A DNA stretch of 64,000 bases from Suillus spraguei (GCA_016800925.1 JABCPU010000263.1:30819-94818), one strand, 5' to 3'; counted from the first letter of the stretch, positions 35,540 to 48,042 are shown. The notes: a model not told the origin generated them from the letters alone. Translations and numbers: made by a program.

Positions 35540-35934
35540 CTAGAAATGTAAAATAAAAGCCCCATTGTCAGATTAGCTGAGCGATTGGTCGTTTATAACA
35601 CACAAGCCAAGAGTCTCGTTCATTGCTGCCTGAGACGTCAGTACCGAGCTCACTATCTATGATGAAGTGCTGCTGATAGACTTTAGCTGAACTTTAGCAC
35701 TGGGAGGCGAGAGTGAAACTTGATACATGGTGCAAGGCTATATGCGCCATGCCTTGTTGCAATCAGCTAGAGATATATACTCCTCCCCCTGACGGAGTTT
35801 AAGATCATTGGCCCTGTTATGATCTGCATCTCTTGGGTCTTGATCGAAACCTCCTGTGCGTAGAGGACGATACACATCAATTGTACATAATACAAGAGAT
35901 CATTTTTTGATACCAAACTAGTAGGATCATCAGC

Positions 35935-36847
35935 CTATACTGCCCAAAATACGGTTATCTTTGCCTTCACAGCTTCGTTGCTCCAGCCTGGGTAACGAGC
36001 CTTCATCCACAAAGTAATGCAGTCACCGACTTGTAAGTCACGTACAAAGCTACCATCGTATGATTTCCATCCCTGTCCCCTATTTTCAGCTGCAATCGCC
36101 TCAGGTGAACCTTCTTTGACATCATCGAGGTCCGTCCAAGTGACGATATGGTGTGTCGTTTGACGTTTTGCAACAATATTTTTCTGGACAGTGGAAGGAG
36201 AAGGTAAGAGTGGTTTATTGACATCTTGTTGAGCAAATCTGAGAGGAGAAACTGGATCAGTCATCGAAGGTTAGCGCATCAGCAAGGGAAAGCATACGTG
36301 AGATTTGATGCATCGACTGCGGTGAAGAGAAGTGAAGAGGGCCACTCGACGCTTCCCGTGAAATATGAAGTAGACTGAAGCCTCTCCATACTGGCATCGA
36401 ACCAGGAGTAAGCACAATTATACGTTCCTCGACAACCATTTTCACCGCCCCAGCCCTGGTCATGACTCCATAGCTGAAACTCAATCTTGCGAAAGGTTTG
36501 ACACGTGTGGGCGCTGCCCACTCCAGCTCAGTTGGAGGTAGCCCGCCAAGGACAAACTCTTCTCCCTGCAAATTTTCCTTGTCGAGTAGGAAATCTCCTT
36601 CTGTGCCGTATACTCCGAGAGGCAATGTACGCATGTATATCTGCTCTCCGTCGGCACGGACAATAGTATGACCATTGACTGTTAGAGATGTGTGTGCCCA
36701 ATAAGAGGCAGCATCGATGATATTATCGATGAGTTCATCTGGAAGTGGGATGGATGATAACTTGAAGCATTGTTTGACTATGAGAATGTCCGCAGTGGTT
36801 GGTTCATATGAACCAGATGGGCGGACTTCTGTGGAGGCGACGATCAT
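35935..36847 (-). pseudogene. Tandem copy B of the same unknown family, one-base frame loss
   Basis: Starts MIVASTEVRPSGSYEPTT and continues LPDELIDNIIDAASYWAHTS, an F-box-like opening, then LGGLPPTELEWAAPTRVKPF. Here the frame ends, and the following family sequence RKIEFQLWSHDQGWGGENG and GTYNCAYSWFDASMERLQST is in the next frame. In copy A the equivalent bases read through (a run of three T after CCA), in copy B one base is missing at about 36491-36500. The last exon (MTDPVSPLRFAQQDVNKPL ... VGDCITLWMKARYPGWSNE) is intact and joins across a short intron. An intron at the break cannot be excluded but no donor fits. Function unknown. Confidence 0.55.
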
Positions 36848-37700
36848 GATAATGTGACTGGTACTTGTCCTAATTCTATCACATAAGTTGGTTTACACTG
36901 ATTAGGAATTACGATCAGGACAAAGCGTAGATTCAAGTACAACTTACCAGTGTAGAGGTCCGGTCGAATTTCAGAACTGATTTAAAATCTGGCAAGGTGT
37001 AGTAAACTAAACTAGAGCCTGCATCAGTACTATGTCACCGTGCCCGAGACAAAGGATTCACAAACCAAAATCCATACCAAAGCGGCATGTTAGTCACATG
37101 GTTGGCCCTAAGACAGACATGAACGAATAAATATACTAGAATCTAGAACGTTGTCAGATTCGGCAGGATCAATAACAAGGATCGAGGTTTTTGTTCAAAA
37201 GTATACTGCAAGATGGAAACTGATTATATCGTTCAGTCGGAGTTCCGGGAGGGCGAACGGCCATCCGAGATAATGTCATGTGCCCGTCCTCAAGGGTTTC
37301 CGAGGTACCTATCTCATTCTGTTAGACGCTGATACTTGGCAACTGACACTGTCGGATGGATTCAGTACTTATCAGTTTAAAGGCCCACTTGGGTGTCAGA
37401 CGTTCAGTCACTTAAACGCCGTGTTAGCTAGTAGGCGCCGGTGACGCACTTGAGCAATTAAATATTTATTGCTGCATGCACTCTGCAGCATTGTCGGATG
37501 CCGGAGAATGACTGAAACGGAAGAGGCTTCATCATGCACACGTTGTTGCATAGACCGAACAAGGTGATTTGGATGTTCTGCCACGCACTAGTGTGTGTGA
37601 ATCAACTAGGCTTATCCACGGCGCTTGACTTGTCGTAATCCACTTTATTTAACTTATCTTCATCCTCGAACTTCAAGTTCTGGTGGGCCCAACAGCGAGA
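36848..37700. other. Intergenic, no gene recognised
   Basis: An 850-bp stretch before the PQ-loop gene, with no supported open frame and no repeat I can see beyond a short CTAGAATCTAG palindrome near 37136. Confidence 0.4.
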
Positions 37701-39540
37701 ATGTTCCTTACAGCACAATTGAGCGAGCTGCTCGGTTATGCCTCTATAGCATGTTGGCTTGGTGCCCAATTTCCGTGAGTGACCAGTCTTTTATTACGTT
37801 GTACATCGCAAAGTTGACAATGACTCGGAATTGCGCCATATTCGCCATCGTAGACAAGTGATGGAAAATCACAAACGGCAGTCGTGTGAGGGCCTCGCTC
37901 TACCGTTCTTGTGCAATTGGATGCTTGGTACGACACATCCTTATCGATCAATTCGCCGTCTGCTGATGTTGCTTTTTAGGCGACTTCTCGAATTTAGTCG
38001 GTTGTTTGCTCACTCACCAGCTTCCCTTCCAGGTTAGCTAACGACATTGATCTCGTGTTCTTCATAATCGTAACTTTTTTTTTTACTTTCAGACTTACCT
38101 TGCGTCCTACTTTTGCTTGGTGGATTGTTCGTTGCTGGCTCAATACTTCTACTACGGTGGAGGACCAGAAACACTATCCGAGGCATACGTACGCACACGA
38201 TCACGAACCATCTCCACAGCTCGTCGACGCTCATTAGACGCATCACACTATCGTACATTATCAACAGTCGCGGGGAATGTTGCCGCAGCCGCAGCGTTAG
38301 CTGCATTCCCTGAACCACATCCTGAACATCGTGTCTCACGAAAGCATCTCGTTGATCAGTCGCTCGCTGACACAGCACCTCAAGTCGTTGAAGAGGCACA
38401 GGATGAGGTTGATGATGCGGTCTTGTCAGCACTCTCAGAAAGTTTCCACTCTGGTCGGAAACGCGTTTCATGGAGCCGAGAACGCCACGATCATCAATCA
38501 AACGCTCGAAGTCAGGCACCTCCGGTCGTTCCAAAATCACTGCAAATTACAGCTCCTCAGCGCGAGTTCGCAGTGTTTTCCCGGGGTCGTCCAGAGCGCC
38601 GTGTGGCAGATGCGGAAGAGGTTGAGGTTGAGCAACCTGGCTCACGTGCGGCGAGTGACCATAGGACCGGTTCGCGTGCGAGTCGACGCGGGGCAAGCAT
38701 GGTCTTGCTCGGATTTGGGGCGTTATTCAGTGTTGGAGCTCTAACTAACGCTCACTCCAGATCTCTAGCAGGGAGGAGTGACGGCGTTGGACGGGTACTC
38801 GTGGATGAGGTTAATATACCACATCCAATGACAACGTCCACTGGGCAGGACACTGTCTACTATGTATCATCATCGGATGCAGGAGTTGTGACTGTGGAAC
38901 TCCCTTTGACACTTAGCCAGAACGAGTCGCAATCTCAATCAGAAGACTCCCCATCAACGGAACGTATCATTGGACGAATATTCGCCTGGCTGTGTACCTC
39001 GTTATATTTGACTTCTCGCCTTCCTCAGATATGGAAGAATGTGAGTCTACTTGTCGTTACGGTTGAATACTTCCCTCTAAACAACATCTCCAGTATGTCA
39101 GAAAGTCTGTTGAGGGACTTTCAATGTATCTCTTTGTCTTCGCTTTCCTTGGCAACTTTTTCTACGTCTGCTCGATAATGACATCTCCAGAGGCACATAT
39201 GCCTCCACCTGCTTCAACTAAGTTTTTCAATGAGTGCATTCCGTACGTTCATTGTCTATCTTTTTTTCTTTTTTTTCGTTGATTACCTTATAGATACCTA
39301 CTCGGAAGTGGCGGCACATTCATCTTTGATGTCACGATTGTAACTCAATCCTTCATTTACCGAGGGAAGCACCCGCGTCGGCGAGGCCGTGGTGCATCAA
39401 TCGCACACAGAGCTTCCCTCGCTGAAGACCAAGCTTGTTTGTTGGGAGGGGACGCTCTTTCTGGTTCATACTACGGTGATAGAAGTGCAAGCGTTGTACG
39501 GCACTCCAGGACTCGGACCTCTGGTTCACATCCCGCGTAA
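37701..39540 (+). CDS. PQ-loop repeat vacuolar amino-acid transporter (Ypq1/PQLC2 type)
   Basis: Seven-pass membrane protein that exports or imports cationic amino acids at the vacuole. Start MFLTAQLSELLGYASIACWL; after one intron the frame reads GAQFPQVMENHKRQSCEGLA, the first PQ motif with the following SCEGL signature. Later LTSRLPQIWKNYVRKSVEGL is the second PQ motif, with GLSMYLFVFAFLGNFFYV behind it, and IPYLLGSGGTFIFDVTIVTQ ends the last helices. Between the two PQ halves is a long hydrophilic loop (about 250 residues, Arg/Ser-rich, HPEHRVSRKHLVDQS) that is longer than in yeast Ypq1 and typical of basidiomycetes. The tail is basic. About 560 residues in total, five or six exons. Function by family; substrate inferred. 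Confidence 0.87.
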
Positions 39541-39793
39541 TTACAGGTTATTATACCAACATATGTATTTCACAGACCCCACGAGTTGAATGTTGAACAT
39601 ATATATATTCATGTGAGAGTTACCCTCCAAGCCTATCTGAGATTGTAACGTTGTGGCCGTGGAGTCGTGGACTAGTCCCGTTTTTAGCGACGCAGTGCCT
39701 TTTTAATTTTGTAGTGTATGACAACTACAAGTAGTATTACTTGAACTTCTTCATGTCTTCCATCATTAGAAGTCCAGCGCCTAGTACTTGCGC

Positions 39794-41045
39794 ATGCCAT
39801 CACCGTCTCCACCAGTTAGCAACCAGCAATTCGCGGAACCTCAACCTGATCACCTCGTGGGTTCTGATCCGCCAAGAGCCTTGTCTTTTGTTATTGTGGC
39901 TGATCTTGCTCTTTCCTATAGCGTGCTTTTGTACTCGATTATCTCTGTCATAATTGTTACACCAAGACTGCGCAAGCATTCGCTAGGGATACCGCCGTGA
40001 GGCATCTCGATAAAGATGGAGACGAAATTACGTCGCCCGACAGAAGGTCGCAAGGGACCTCAGCAGACCTAACGGATGAGGGCCTCCGGAGAATACAGCG
40101 TCGTGAAGGTGCAGTGAATTTTTGGTGGCGTCTGTTAATGCTAACGTTCTTGTCCAGAAGTTCGAAAAGAAATTCTCTCGGGGCGAATTGATGAAGCTAC
40201 TGCCCTTCTCGACAAGTACTTCCCCAGCGTTCTTGCCCCATCAAGTGTTTTATCCTCAGAAATGTCGTATCCCGTTGATCCTTCCCCTGACCGTATAGAC
40301 TACACCTCCCGTACTGTTTTGGACCCCACACTCCTCTCACTAAACCTCCGTATTCATGCTTTCATTGAAGCCTGCCGTACCGTCCCTCTTCCCTATGTAC
40401 CGCATCATCGTACTACACCCACAGCGACATCAGAACCCACGACGAATCTCCCCCGTAACCCTGGCCTTATGGCTGATGAGCATTATCAGACAGAGCTAAT
40501 ACTACGTGCGCAGAAGCTCTATGCGTCAGTAGAACTATTACGGAAACCAGAAGACCAAGTGACGTATTTGAAGGAGCTGGAGAACGTTGGCGGCCTTCTT
40601 GCATATAAGGTGCCAGAGATAAGCCCGATGTCAAAATATCTTGATCAAGCAAGACGAGAGCGTGTCGCGGACCAGATAAACCGTGCAATACTCTGTGAGT
40701 CCTTTGTGTCCTTGCATGACAGTGATATACTAAGTCCTATTTCTCAGTTCACAGCAACTTACTGCCTGTATCTCACCTGGAAGTTGCCGTGCGATACAAT
40801 TCTTCACTCTGGGGAGCCTTGAGCGAACTCCATGTCAAAGTTCCCACAAACTCTAGCAGGCCTGTAGGAGTTACCCTCCCACCAAAGCCTACGAGCAGAA
40901 GTGCGTCAACTTCAGGAGAGAAGAAACCGATCAGTACTACTGAAGTAAGTTTTGTTATAATGAAATGGTGTTTGCGAGATCTAATAAGAATGCAGTACTT
41001 GCCACCATTCGATCTGGGCTTATTCCTCGACGCTCGGGTATGATT
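39794..41045 (+). CDS. LisH-CTLH-CRA protein (RanBPM/Gid8 related)
   Basis: Likely adaptor of the GID/CTLH ubiquitin-ligase type. MPSPSPPVSNQQFAEPQPDH then, after an intron with GTGGGT donor, LRAFVLDYLCHNCYTKTAQA: the LisH dimerisation motif, at about residues 22-50. The next part (EILSGRIDEATALLDKYFPS) is the CTLH motif, and NPGLMADEHYQTELILRAQ onward is a CRA-like helical region. The C-terminus is TTEYLPPFDLGLFLDARV. There is no SPRY domain upstream, which separates it from full-length RanBPM; it could be a shortened form or a Gid8-type paralogue. Some 330 residues, five or six exons. It ends 119 bp from the convergent LRR-like gene. Confidence 0.75.
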
Positions 41046-41164
41046 TTATTTACGTTTCACTCAGGCTCCTGTACTTTCGTATACCCCACGGCAATCTGTA
41101 CTATTTTTCCGGTCCAGATTTTCGTATTTGTGGCTCAGTCCATGTTTGTTATATACGTAGATAG

Positions 41165-42199
41165 TCAATGAATGACATCCACATCATCCCATCGACCTTT
41201 ATTGACTTGCGACAGAAGCGTTGATGTAACGCAACACCCTCGTAAACCCAGGACCTTCAAGTAGCGCAACTTCGTCCATGGATAATCTTGTAGTAGCTTC
41301 TCCCCTGATGTCGGAATGAGCCAACTATTGTAAGACAGATCCAACAACGAGACCAGAGGGCAGTACAGTGGAAGTCGTTGAAGAGACACTGGTTTAGGGA
41401 TATTTATGAGTATGAGGCAAGTGATTGTGGGCGGGAGGTCGCTCAAGGGGAAATTCAACGGTGTAGACAGCAGGGTAAGGGAGAAGAGCGCACTAGGCTC
41501 GCTCCCCTCGGTTGCAAGGGAGTCCCACGTAGACTCCTCTGCTGCACATTCCTCTGGCACGACTTCTCTTGAGCGCCGGAAATGATCGCTGCGCAACGTA
41601 GCATACGGACCAACGACTACGAGCTCTCCGTCTGCATGCCCCTCCTCTCCGCATATCGCATTCAGCTCGATCTGAGAGAGGGGACAGTGTATTGCGCTAT
41701 GACGCATTAGGACGCGACGGAGGTGAGGCGGAATATAGGGCCTGATTTCGGACAGCTCGTATCCACTGCATTCCATGCGGATGACATGAAGGGATAGTAG
41801 TGCGAGTGTGGGGGACTCGCCCTTCTGAAGGCTACGAAGAGATGCACTAGTGCCCGGTGGACGCACTGACGCGTTGCCAGGGGAGAATACCAGGTCGAGA
41901 GCATGTTCGCGCCAAGCAGGGGAGTTTATGTCCGCCAAGTCTGCCTCCGTGGTCTTCGGAGATGAAAGGGTTATCCAACTGCGAGGTGGATCAGGTCCTG
42001 CGACCCGGCCAGGTCTTGTTGAATGGTGCCGTGAAGGAACAGACCCATCTAGCCTGCCATCTGTAGAGGGATAGATCAGGCTGATCGGGAGGGTTGGGAG
42101 GTTGTTGACATGCAACGAGGGTAGGCTCGCCGGGACACGTTGCACATTGCGTGAGTGTCGAAAGTGTTCTCCTCTGGACGAAAGAGTGAGGTGCTTCAT
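41165..42199 (-). CDS. Leucine-rich-repeat-like hypothetical protein
   Basis: Single open frame of 344 residues from MKHLTLSSRGEHFRHS. The last third is Leu-rich with spacing like irregular LRRs (LPPTITCLILINIPKPVSLQ, LPLYCPLVSLLDLSYN, LRYLKVLGLRGCCV), the kind found in fungal F-box or LRR proteins. The front is Pro/Ser-rich with no domain. It may begin further upstream in an extra exon around 42200-42317. No function can be given. Convergent with the LisH-CTLH gene. Confidence 0.55.
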   Translation of the reverse strand: MKHLTLSSRGEHFRHSRNVQRVPASLPSLHVNNLPTLPISLIYPSTDGRLDGSVPSRHHSTRPGRVAGPDPPRSWITLSSPKTTEADLADINSPAWREHALDLVFSPGNASVRPPGTSASLRSLQKGESPTLALLSLHVIRMECSGYELSEIRPYIPPHLRRVLMRHSAIHCPLSQIELNAICGEEGHADGELVVVGPYATLRSDHFRRSREVVPEECAAEESTWDSLATEGSEPSALFSLTLLSTPLNFPLSDLPPTITCLILINIPKPVSLQRLPLYCPLVSLLDLSYNSWLIPTSGEKLLQDYPWTKLRYLKVLGLRGCCVTSTLLSQVNKGRWDDVDVIH

Positions 42200-42638
42200 T
42201 CGAGCTCATGTCACCACCCACAGCGCACCTCAAATTACGTAGAATATTGTTTACTTGACGAGAAGGTTCGCTTGCATCCTGTGGAACAGTTCGCTGTAAA
42301 GGCATCGCAGAATACAACTGCGCTACCCTATTGTCATGTCAAGCTCGCATCCTCACAGATCGGGACTGGGATGAGGAGTGAAAATAGAACAGACGACGAC
42401 CGTGGTAATCAAGTGGAGGTGAACTCCACCAAGCTGAGCTGCAATATTACAGCAACGTAAAATAATACAAGTCTCATATCATGCCAATAAATGCTGAAGT
42501 GTTGGAAGAAATCCATACGCGTTTTCATAGTGCATACGAGGCAAAAATAGAGGAACATGGTGAGTTTCATGCCAAGCATACCTTACGACTACTCCATCCC
42601 GCCACTACCCCTCCGTCGGACCGCGATAAAAGACACAC

Positions 42639-43822
42639 TCAGTTCATTTGACGGATGAGCTTGTTGATGTTGGCCTCTCGGTCACCAAAGTCACCACCTT
42701 GCACGAAGTGCTTGAATTTGCGTGTCCTCCAACCACCGTTAGGGTTTGACAGCTTGAACGGCCACAAGAAGTTGGATGCCTGTTTCAACCTGTTAGCAGA
42801 AGAAAATATTAATTATTGATATGGTTATGCTGACCTGCTTGAAGTTAGGGCCGGCAGTAGCGATCTCGTGAACGAGATCTTCTATGGAGAGGATGTCATA
42901 TTTGCCCAGGGACTCTTCAATAATGGCATTGTTGGTCAGGGGAATGCGTTGTCTGTTGACCTTGCCGTAACCGCGCTTGTAAAGGAGTTCGCGGACGGAC
43001 TTGATGTTTGGTTCGCTAAGGAATTCATCAATCCCCGCGTATATTCACAGAGCAATCAACTTGCCCGTATGTAATGTAAGGCTCAACTAGTCGGAGCATT
43101 TGCTGGGTAGCTTTGGTGACCTTCACAAAAACACCGTTGTTGATTTGGAGAAGGCGGAGGAGCTGTAGGATTTTACGGGGTTTGGGTGCAATCTCGTTGA
43201 TACTACGCGAATATGAGAATTATGAATGATCACGAAGGAAGCTGCACGCACCCACGAATACGGACGACGAAATAAACTTTGGCTTCTGCAGGAACGTAGA
43301 AGTCACCAGATGTCCGGGCAGCACGCTTCAATCTGATCTCCTCCTTCTCTTTTGACAAGTACTCCTTGACATAGCTCTCCGCCCGCTTGAAAATAACCTT
43401 GCGCTTTGCCTTCGATGCCTGAAACAAATTTTAGTGTGCGATCGGAAATAGAGCAATTTGAAAGTAAAAAATCAGTCCCGAAAGATGGTTAATTTGAAGG
43501 CGGCACTGCAGAACGAATCCCACTAGCCATTCGGTCGAAATAATCGTATACATCATACATGAAGTAAGGCCCTAATTAACAGGTTGACACGAACCTTACG
43601 TGCGGCAGTGGCTGCAGCAAGGCGTTCCTCCCGTGCCTTTTCGTTTTGCTTGCGCTTTTTAAGGAGGGTCTCCGGAACTTCAATGTCCTATTGAAGAAGT
43701 TAATGGATATCACATAGATCGCGAATACACGAACGAACCGAGACTGTAGGAACCCTGATAAAGATATAAACACCTATTAACCATTCAGAAACTTAGCAGA
43801 CTCACGTTGTCGAGGGGGCCAT
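42639..43822 (-). CDS. RPL7: Cytosolic 60S ribosomal protein L7 (uL30)
   Basis: Large-subunit ribosomal protein. Exon 1 is tiny, ATG 43822 MAPSTT, then GT-AG introns lead to [73 protein letters not shown] and, after a short intron, [20 protein letters not shown]. Next come [40 protein letters not shown] and the end [19 protein letters not shown], a very well conserved uL30 finish. About 248 residues, the family length, with five or six introns. The third intron, about 165 nt, is long for this genome because it carries a C/D snoRNA. No odd residues seen. Confidence 0.95.
43468..43562 (-). ncRNA. C/D box snoRNA in RPL7 intron, snR39b-like guide for 25S
   Basis: In the long RPL7 intron, the transcript strand has a C-box-like ATGATGT (43556-43550) and a D box CTGA (43475-43472). 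Directly before the D box is ACCATCTTTCGGG, complementary to 13 bases of the conserved 25S stretch CCCGAAAGATGGT. By the box-D-plus-five rule the base five upstream of the box is C, pairing with the G in CCC-G-AAA. In yeast this site (Gm805) is methylated by snR39b, and the related snR39/snR59 snoRNAs also lie in RPL7 introns. The intron host, the guide and the boxes agree; the terminal stem is weak. Confidence 0.7.
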
Positions 43823-46175
43823 GGCGAGTTTGAGGATATTGTCGGCGCTGTAGGCCTTGGCGGAGACAACTTTGGAACCATGCGGTGGCTGGCAACTGTA
43901 TAGTCTTAGTCAGATATTCTCACGAGTACTAGTGGCCCCTGATGTGAGATTTGTTTGCAACTCTGTCCTTCTTCGTACCTGAGCTGTACATGGTGACCAA
44001 GCAGACTTTATCCTGCTCTCGAAAGTGAGACCGCCACGCACAATGGTCTCAGCACCGGTGGGCCTTGACTCTAACCTACTCGCTGGAACGGAGAGGCGTT
44101 TGAACTTGTCAGAAACGCTGAGGCCCTCGTTTCAATGTTGTGTCCAATCAAACATACAAAGTCATCTCATGATTCTCATCTTCACTAAAACAGTCGGCGG
44201 AACCAGGCACTGCCTCACCACCGAGTTACACAATTCACTAGGTCGGCTGGTGATCCTGCTGAGAATCTCAAGTTCTTATACCGTGGGGGCAGACTGAAGT
44301 ATATTCACTCTGAGGAGGTGTTGAGCATCCTGTTATGACCCCGAGCTAACTCGGTTCCTCTGGAACGAAGTCTGACCACCTGATTTCTTCAGCCCTAGTC
44401 AGCATCTGCAAAACCACTGAAATGAACGCTTAACTTGCGCGCGTTATGGACACTTACAAACGCTTACGACTTAATTGGTAGCGCACTCTGAAGATAACAT
44501 ATGGGGCTTGATTTGATCTCTTAAGTAATACAGACGACATGGTGCAGTTAAGCAGTGCAAGTGTGAACGCAATGCATTGATACACCTAGCTGTGATTGTA
44601 CATCTCCGAGAGTCATAAATACCAGAAATAGTATGGTGTGCATGGTGTACGAGAGTGTCCTATCCCAAAAGCATCGCTCTTCAAGACGAGTCCAAACATA
44701 GGATGGACCCCAATAACACTACATACTCTTACGTTATTTTCTCTTATCCATCATGCTTGCCAGCCGTTATCCCACAACCGTCCCTTGCGGCTTTCACATC
44801 CAAGGGCCACCCTGAGCTTTGGTGTGGGCTCTGTCATCGATGCAACCACCTGCGACCTACTAGGCCAAATTCTTGCCATCTCCCGTTACGCCAACACACC
44901 CAATCAAGACTCTTCCCTACCTTGCCATTGTCTTACTGTCATTCTCCGTTGCCCCATACATCCAACTAGGACTGCTGCCGCCGCAACCTACTACAGTCTC
45001 TCGCCAATTCAAACTCCTGCACCTCCTTGTCGCTTGCTCCCTCAACCTCCTACGCTTCCAGTCTCCGCGCTCCAAGGACAACGTCCTGCAACTTCTCACT
45101 ACCATGGCGTGCCAACACGGACCCTTCCTCGCCCTTCCATGAACTCGGCATTGCACACCCGACCGTGACCTTTCTCGTATCACTGCTAACCTGGCACTCC
45201 TGCTGCGACCTACCGCAGTCTCCCGTTGCCTACTTTGGCCTCCAACAACTTGTTATCTTGGCGCCTCGTGCATGCTCGTACTTTACTATGTGACATAACT
45301 CCACCAGTCGTAACTGTTTTCCGCAAGTCACTGCACGCGTTGTATTGGACATATGCCTCAAATTTCAACACTTACTCTCATGCCTCATACTTATGGTCCT
45401 TCGTATCTTATCCGATCACCCTACAGAAACTGTAGAACACCGGCTGTCCATTCAATGTCGGTGATTCCAGCGTTCCTCCATCGCGAAGTAAAATATTTAG
45501 TTTCTTTTTGCCACATATTCAATATTAGGTAACGTTGAACTATGAACGTCCCTGATAATCTATTACTTGGGCTCTCAGAGCGTGCTTCTCTAGATATTCA
45601 AGTCTAGGGGAAGGTGATGCCAACAGTAAATGGTGGCCCTGACGTTGTATTGCTTCGATCTCCAGCGAGTCTCCGTTTCAAGTATCCATTGCAGAGGGAG
45701 TCATCTTTTGCCATTGTACTTGAGCCAATCGGAAAACCGATGTAGGGTGCGTTACGTTGATTGCGGTGCCTTTACGTTGTAATATATAGGTTTATATTGC
45801 TTTTAGTGATGAACATAAAGGGCGGCCTGTGGTCTGCATGCCATATCGTCATGACGGGATTTAAGAAACTTTCTCATTGAGTTTCTGATGGCCGGCCCTT
45901 GTTGCTGTAATACGGTATGCCTTCGTTATCAGAAAATAGTTAACGTTACGCAGGTGGACCGACTCGAGTCCCGGCCAAGTTTGAAGGAAAAACTGGTCTG
46001 GCAATATGTAGGAAAGGAGAATGTGGCTGCAAGCCGAGCCGAACTGGAATTCGGGATCTTCTCGCATCCGGACAACGCAATGGAATGGAAGTCGTAAGCT
46101 CGACTGGGCGTATAAAGGACCTAATCCCAGTGCACTGAATTAATTTAAAGACCCATCAGTCTAGTATCCCCAACG
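43823..46175. other. Intergenic, no gene recognised
   Basis: A 2.35-kb gap between RPL7 and the phosphatase. It contains a C-rich stretch at about 44640-45440 that leaves three overlapping open frames on one strand; none has a family motif or sensible splicing. No RNA gene is evident. Confidence 0.35.
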
Positions 46176-47827
46176 ATGTTCATCCAGGGTATTCTAAACT
46201 GGCTGACCCTAGCGTCTCTAACGTTCATTCCTCATAAACATGAGGATGATAACCCTCTCAAGAGACTTGGAAACTTGACTCCGTACCATGTAGCTCCTGC
46301 TTTTCACAAAGTTGAGGCAGAGTTACCTGGTGATTGCAGTGTCGATCGAGTGATGCTTGTATGACTTAGTTTCTCCTTGCGACGCGCAAACATCTAATTC
46401 AGTTGCAGTTGCATAGGCATGGCTCTCGCGGACCTACTGGCAGCAGAGAGATGGCCCTGATTAACTCCCTTGTCCAAACACTGAGGAATGGTCACGATGC
46501 TCTCCAGGGTGCTTATCTGCCTGAGAACCTCCGTTTTCTCCAGACTGGGAAGGGATATGAATCACATTTAAATTCGGAAAACCTGACCATCATCGGGCGT
46601 CAGCAGCTCTTTGACCATGGTGTCAAGTACGCTTATCCCTCCATCGTTTTGTCGAGTTGTGCTAATATGTTGTCTAGATTCGGGGTGAAGTATCCGAACT
46701 TCAACACGGAAACACTACTATCCAGCACTGTACCAAGAGTGATTGACTCTATGTACTTTTTTGCTCAGGGACGTTTTGGTCGTGAAGTCAAGAGCAAGGA
46801 CCTACTGACAGTCGACGATATACCTGGTCCAGTGTCTTGGATCACTCCTTCGAATTCGTGCCCTGGCCTTGATTGGCCATATGCATCAAAGGCAAGTAAA
46901 CTGGCTTTAACCCTTCCTTAATAACATTAATTGCTTAGGTGGCAAATGAGTGGAGCAACTCATACCTCCCAGCATCACCGAGCGCTTGAATAACCTGCTT
47001 CCTTATGGCATTTCCTTGACTGATGACAACACGCACGGAGCTTTGTACGCATGCGCATATGACCTAGCCGCAAGGGATGAGTCACCATGGTGCGATGTTT
47101 TCTACGCAAATGAACTTGCAGACTTTGAGTAAGGCTATTTGAACTCTGGCTACGCGACACTAACATCATACTCAGGTATGAAATGGATCTCCTTATGAAC
47201 GCAAGATTTGGATACCTGGCACCCAATGATGCTGGACGTGTTATGGGAAGCGTCTATGTTAAGGAACTAATTAACAGGTGCGTTCTGATATATATGTCAA
47301 GAGAAGTCCTATAAACAGGCGTGTTAGATTCTCGAACACTAGCGGGGAAGCCCAATCCCTCTATCTTGAATTTGGACATGATTCTACCATCATGGGTGCA
47401 ATGGCCGCAATGGATCTCAATAGGTACATTTCTATGCCCATAGTCGGAGACTTCATTTCACACATTCATCTGCAGAGATGAACCCCCACTGTCTTCAGAA
47501 GAGCTACACCAGCACCGCAGGTTCCGAACATCGTATCAAACTCCCTTTGCTGCCCAGATGATTTGGGAAAGATTCACTTGTAAAGAGTCGTAGGTCTTCT
47601 TTTATTGGAGCTGCAATTTGACAACTCATTCATCGTCAAGATTTGATGGTCCACAAATTCGACTGGTGCTCAATGAGGAGACATATCCCTTGTGGACTTG
47701 CGCAGAAACCAAGCACGATCGCCGATTCGGGACTTGTTCGCTGGATGCATTCATAAGAGCCAATCAGTTTAGTACTAACATCGAGTTTGGCGATGATACG
47801 TGGCAAGCGGCCTGTGGTGCCCGCTAA
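46176..47827 (+). CDS. Histidine acid phosphatase / phytase-like, secreted
   Basis: Extracellular enzyme that frees phosphate from phytate or other esters. MFIQGILNWLTLASLTFIPH is a signal-like start. The catalytic signature LHRHGSRGPTGSREM fits RHGxRxP, and the proton-donor HD pair lies in LEFGHDSTIMGAMAAM. A GRQQLFDHGVKY segment and conserved Cys (SCPGLDWPY, LWTCAETKHDRRFGTCSLDA) are typical of fungal phytases. Eight or more short exons; the product is about 440 residues, near the usual 450-500. Active site appears complete. Specificity (phytase or broad phosphatase) cannot be decided. Downstream is repeat-like DNA. Confidence 0.85.
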
Positions 47828-47995
47828 GGAGTTTTGTATGTTCAAGGATAGTTGATCGACATATAAACATATACCGGTCCTTGCATAACCTGCTCCTGCT
47901 TTGTGCATACTTTTATCGTGTGAAAAATTGAAGGTCCTTGTAATACGTAAGTGAGGTTCGCAGTCCGCGTCCTGCGGGATTTGCAACTAGTGATT

Positions 47996-48042
47996 CATTT
48001 TTACCACCTCCTTCACTAGTAGTGAAAGAGGTGGCAAAAATG
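47996..48042. repeat. 23-bp near-perfect inverted repeat with 1-nt loop
   Basis: Left arm 47996-48018 and right arm 48020-48042 pair with two mismatches, both compatible with G-U pairing in RNA. It lies about 170 bp past the phosphatase stop. It could be a transcription-end structure or the relic of a short MITE. Confidence 0.6.

Noticed and set aside
44638..45293. C-rich overlapping open frames
   Set aside because: Three frames stay open at once because of base composition. No motif, no splice pattern and no family feel.
45888..46097. Small open frame upstream of the phosphatase
   Set aside because: 69 codons, no motif, unrelated to the next gene's frame; treated as leader or intergenic DNA.
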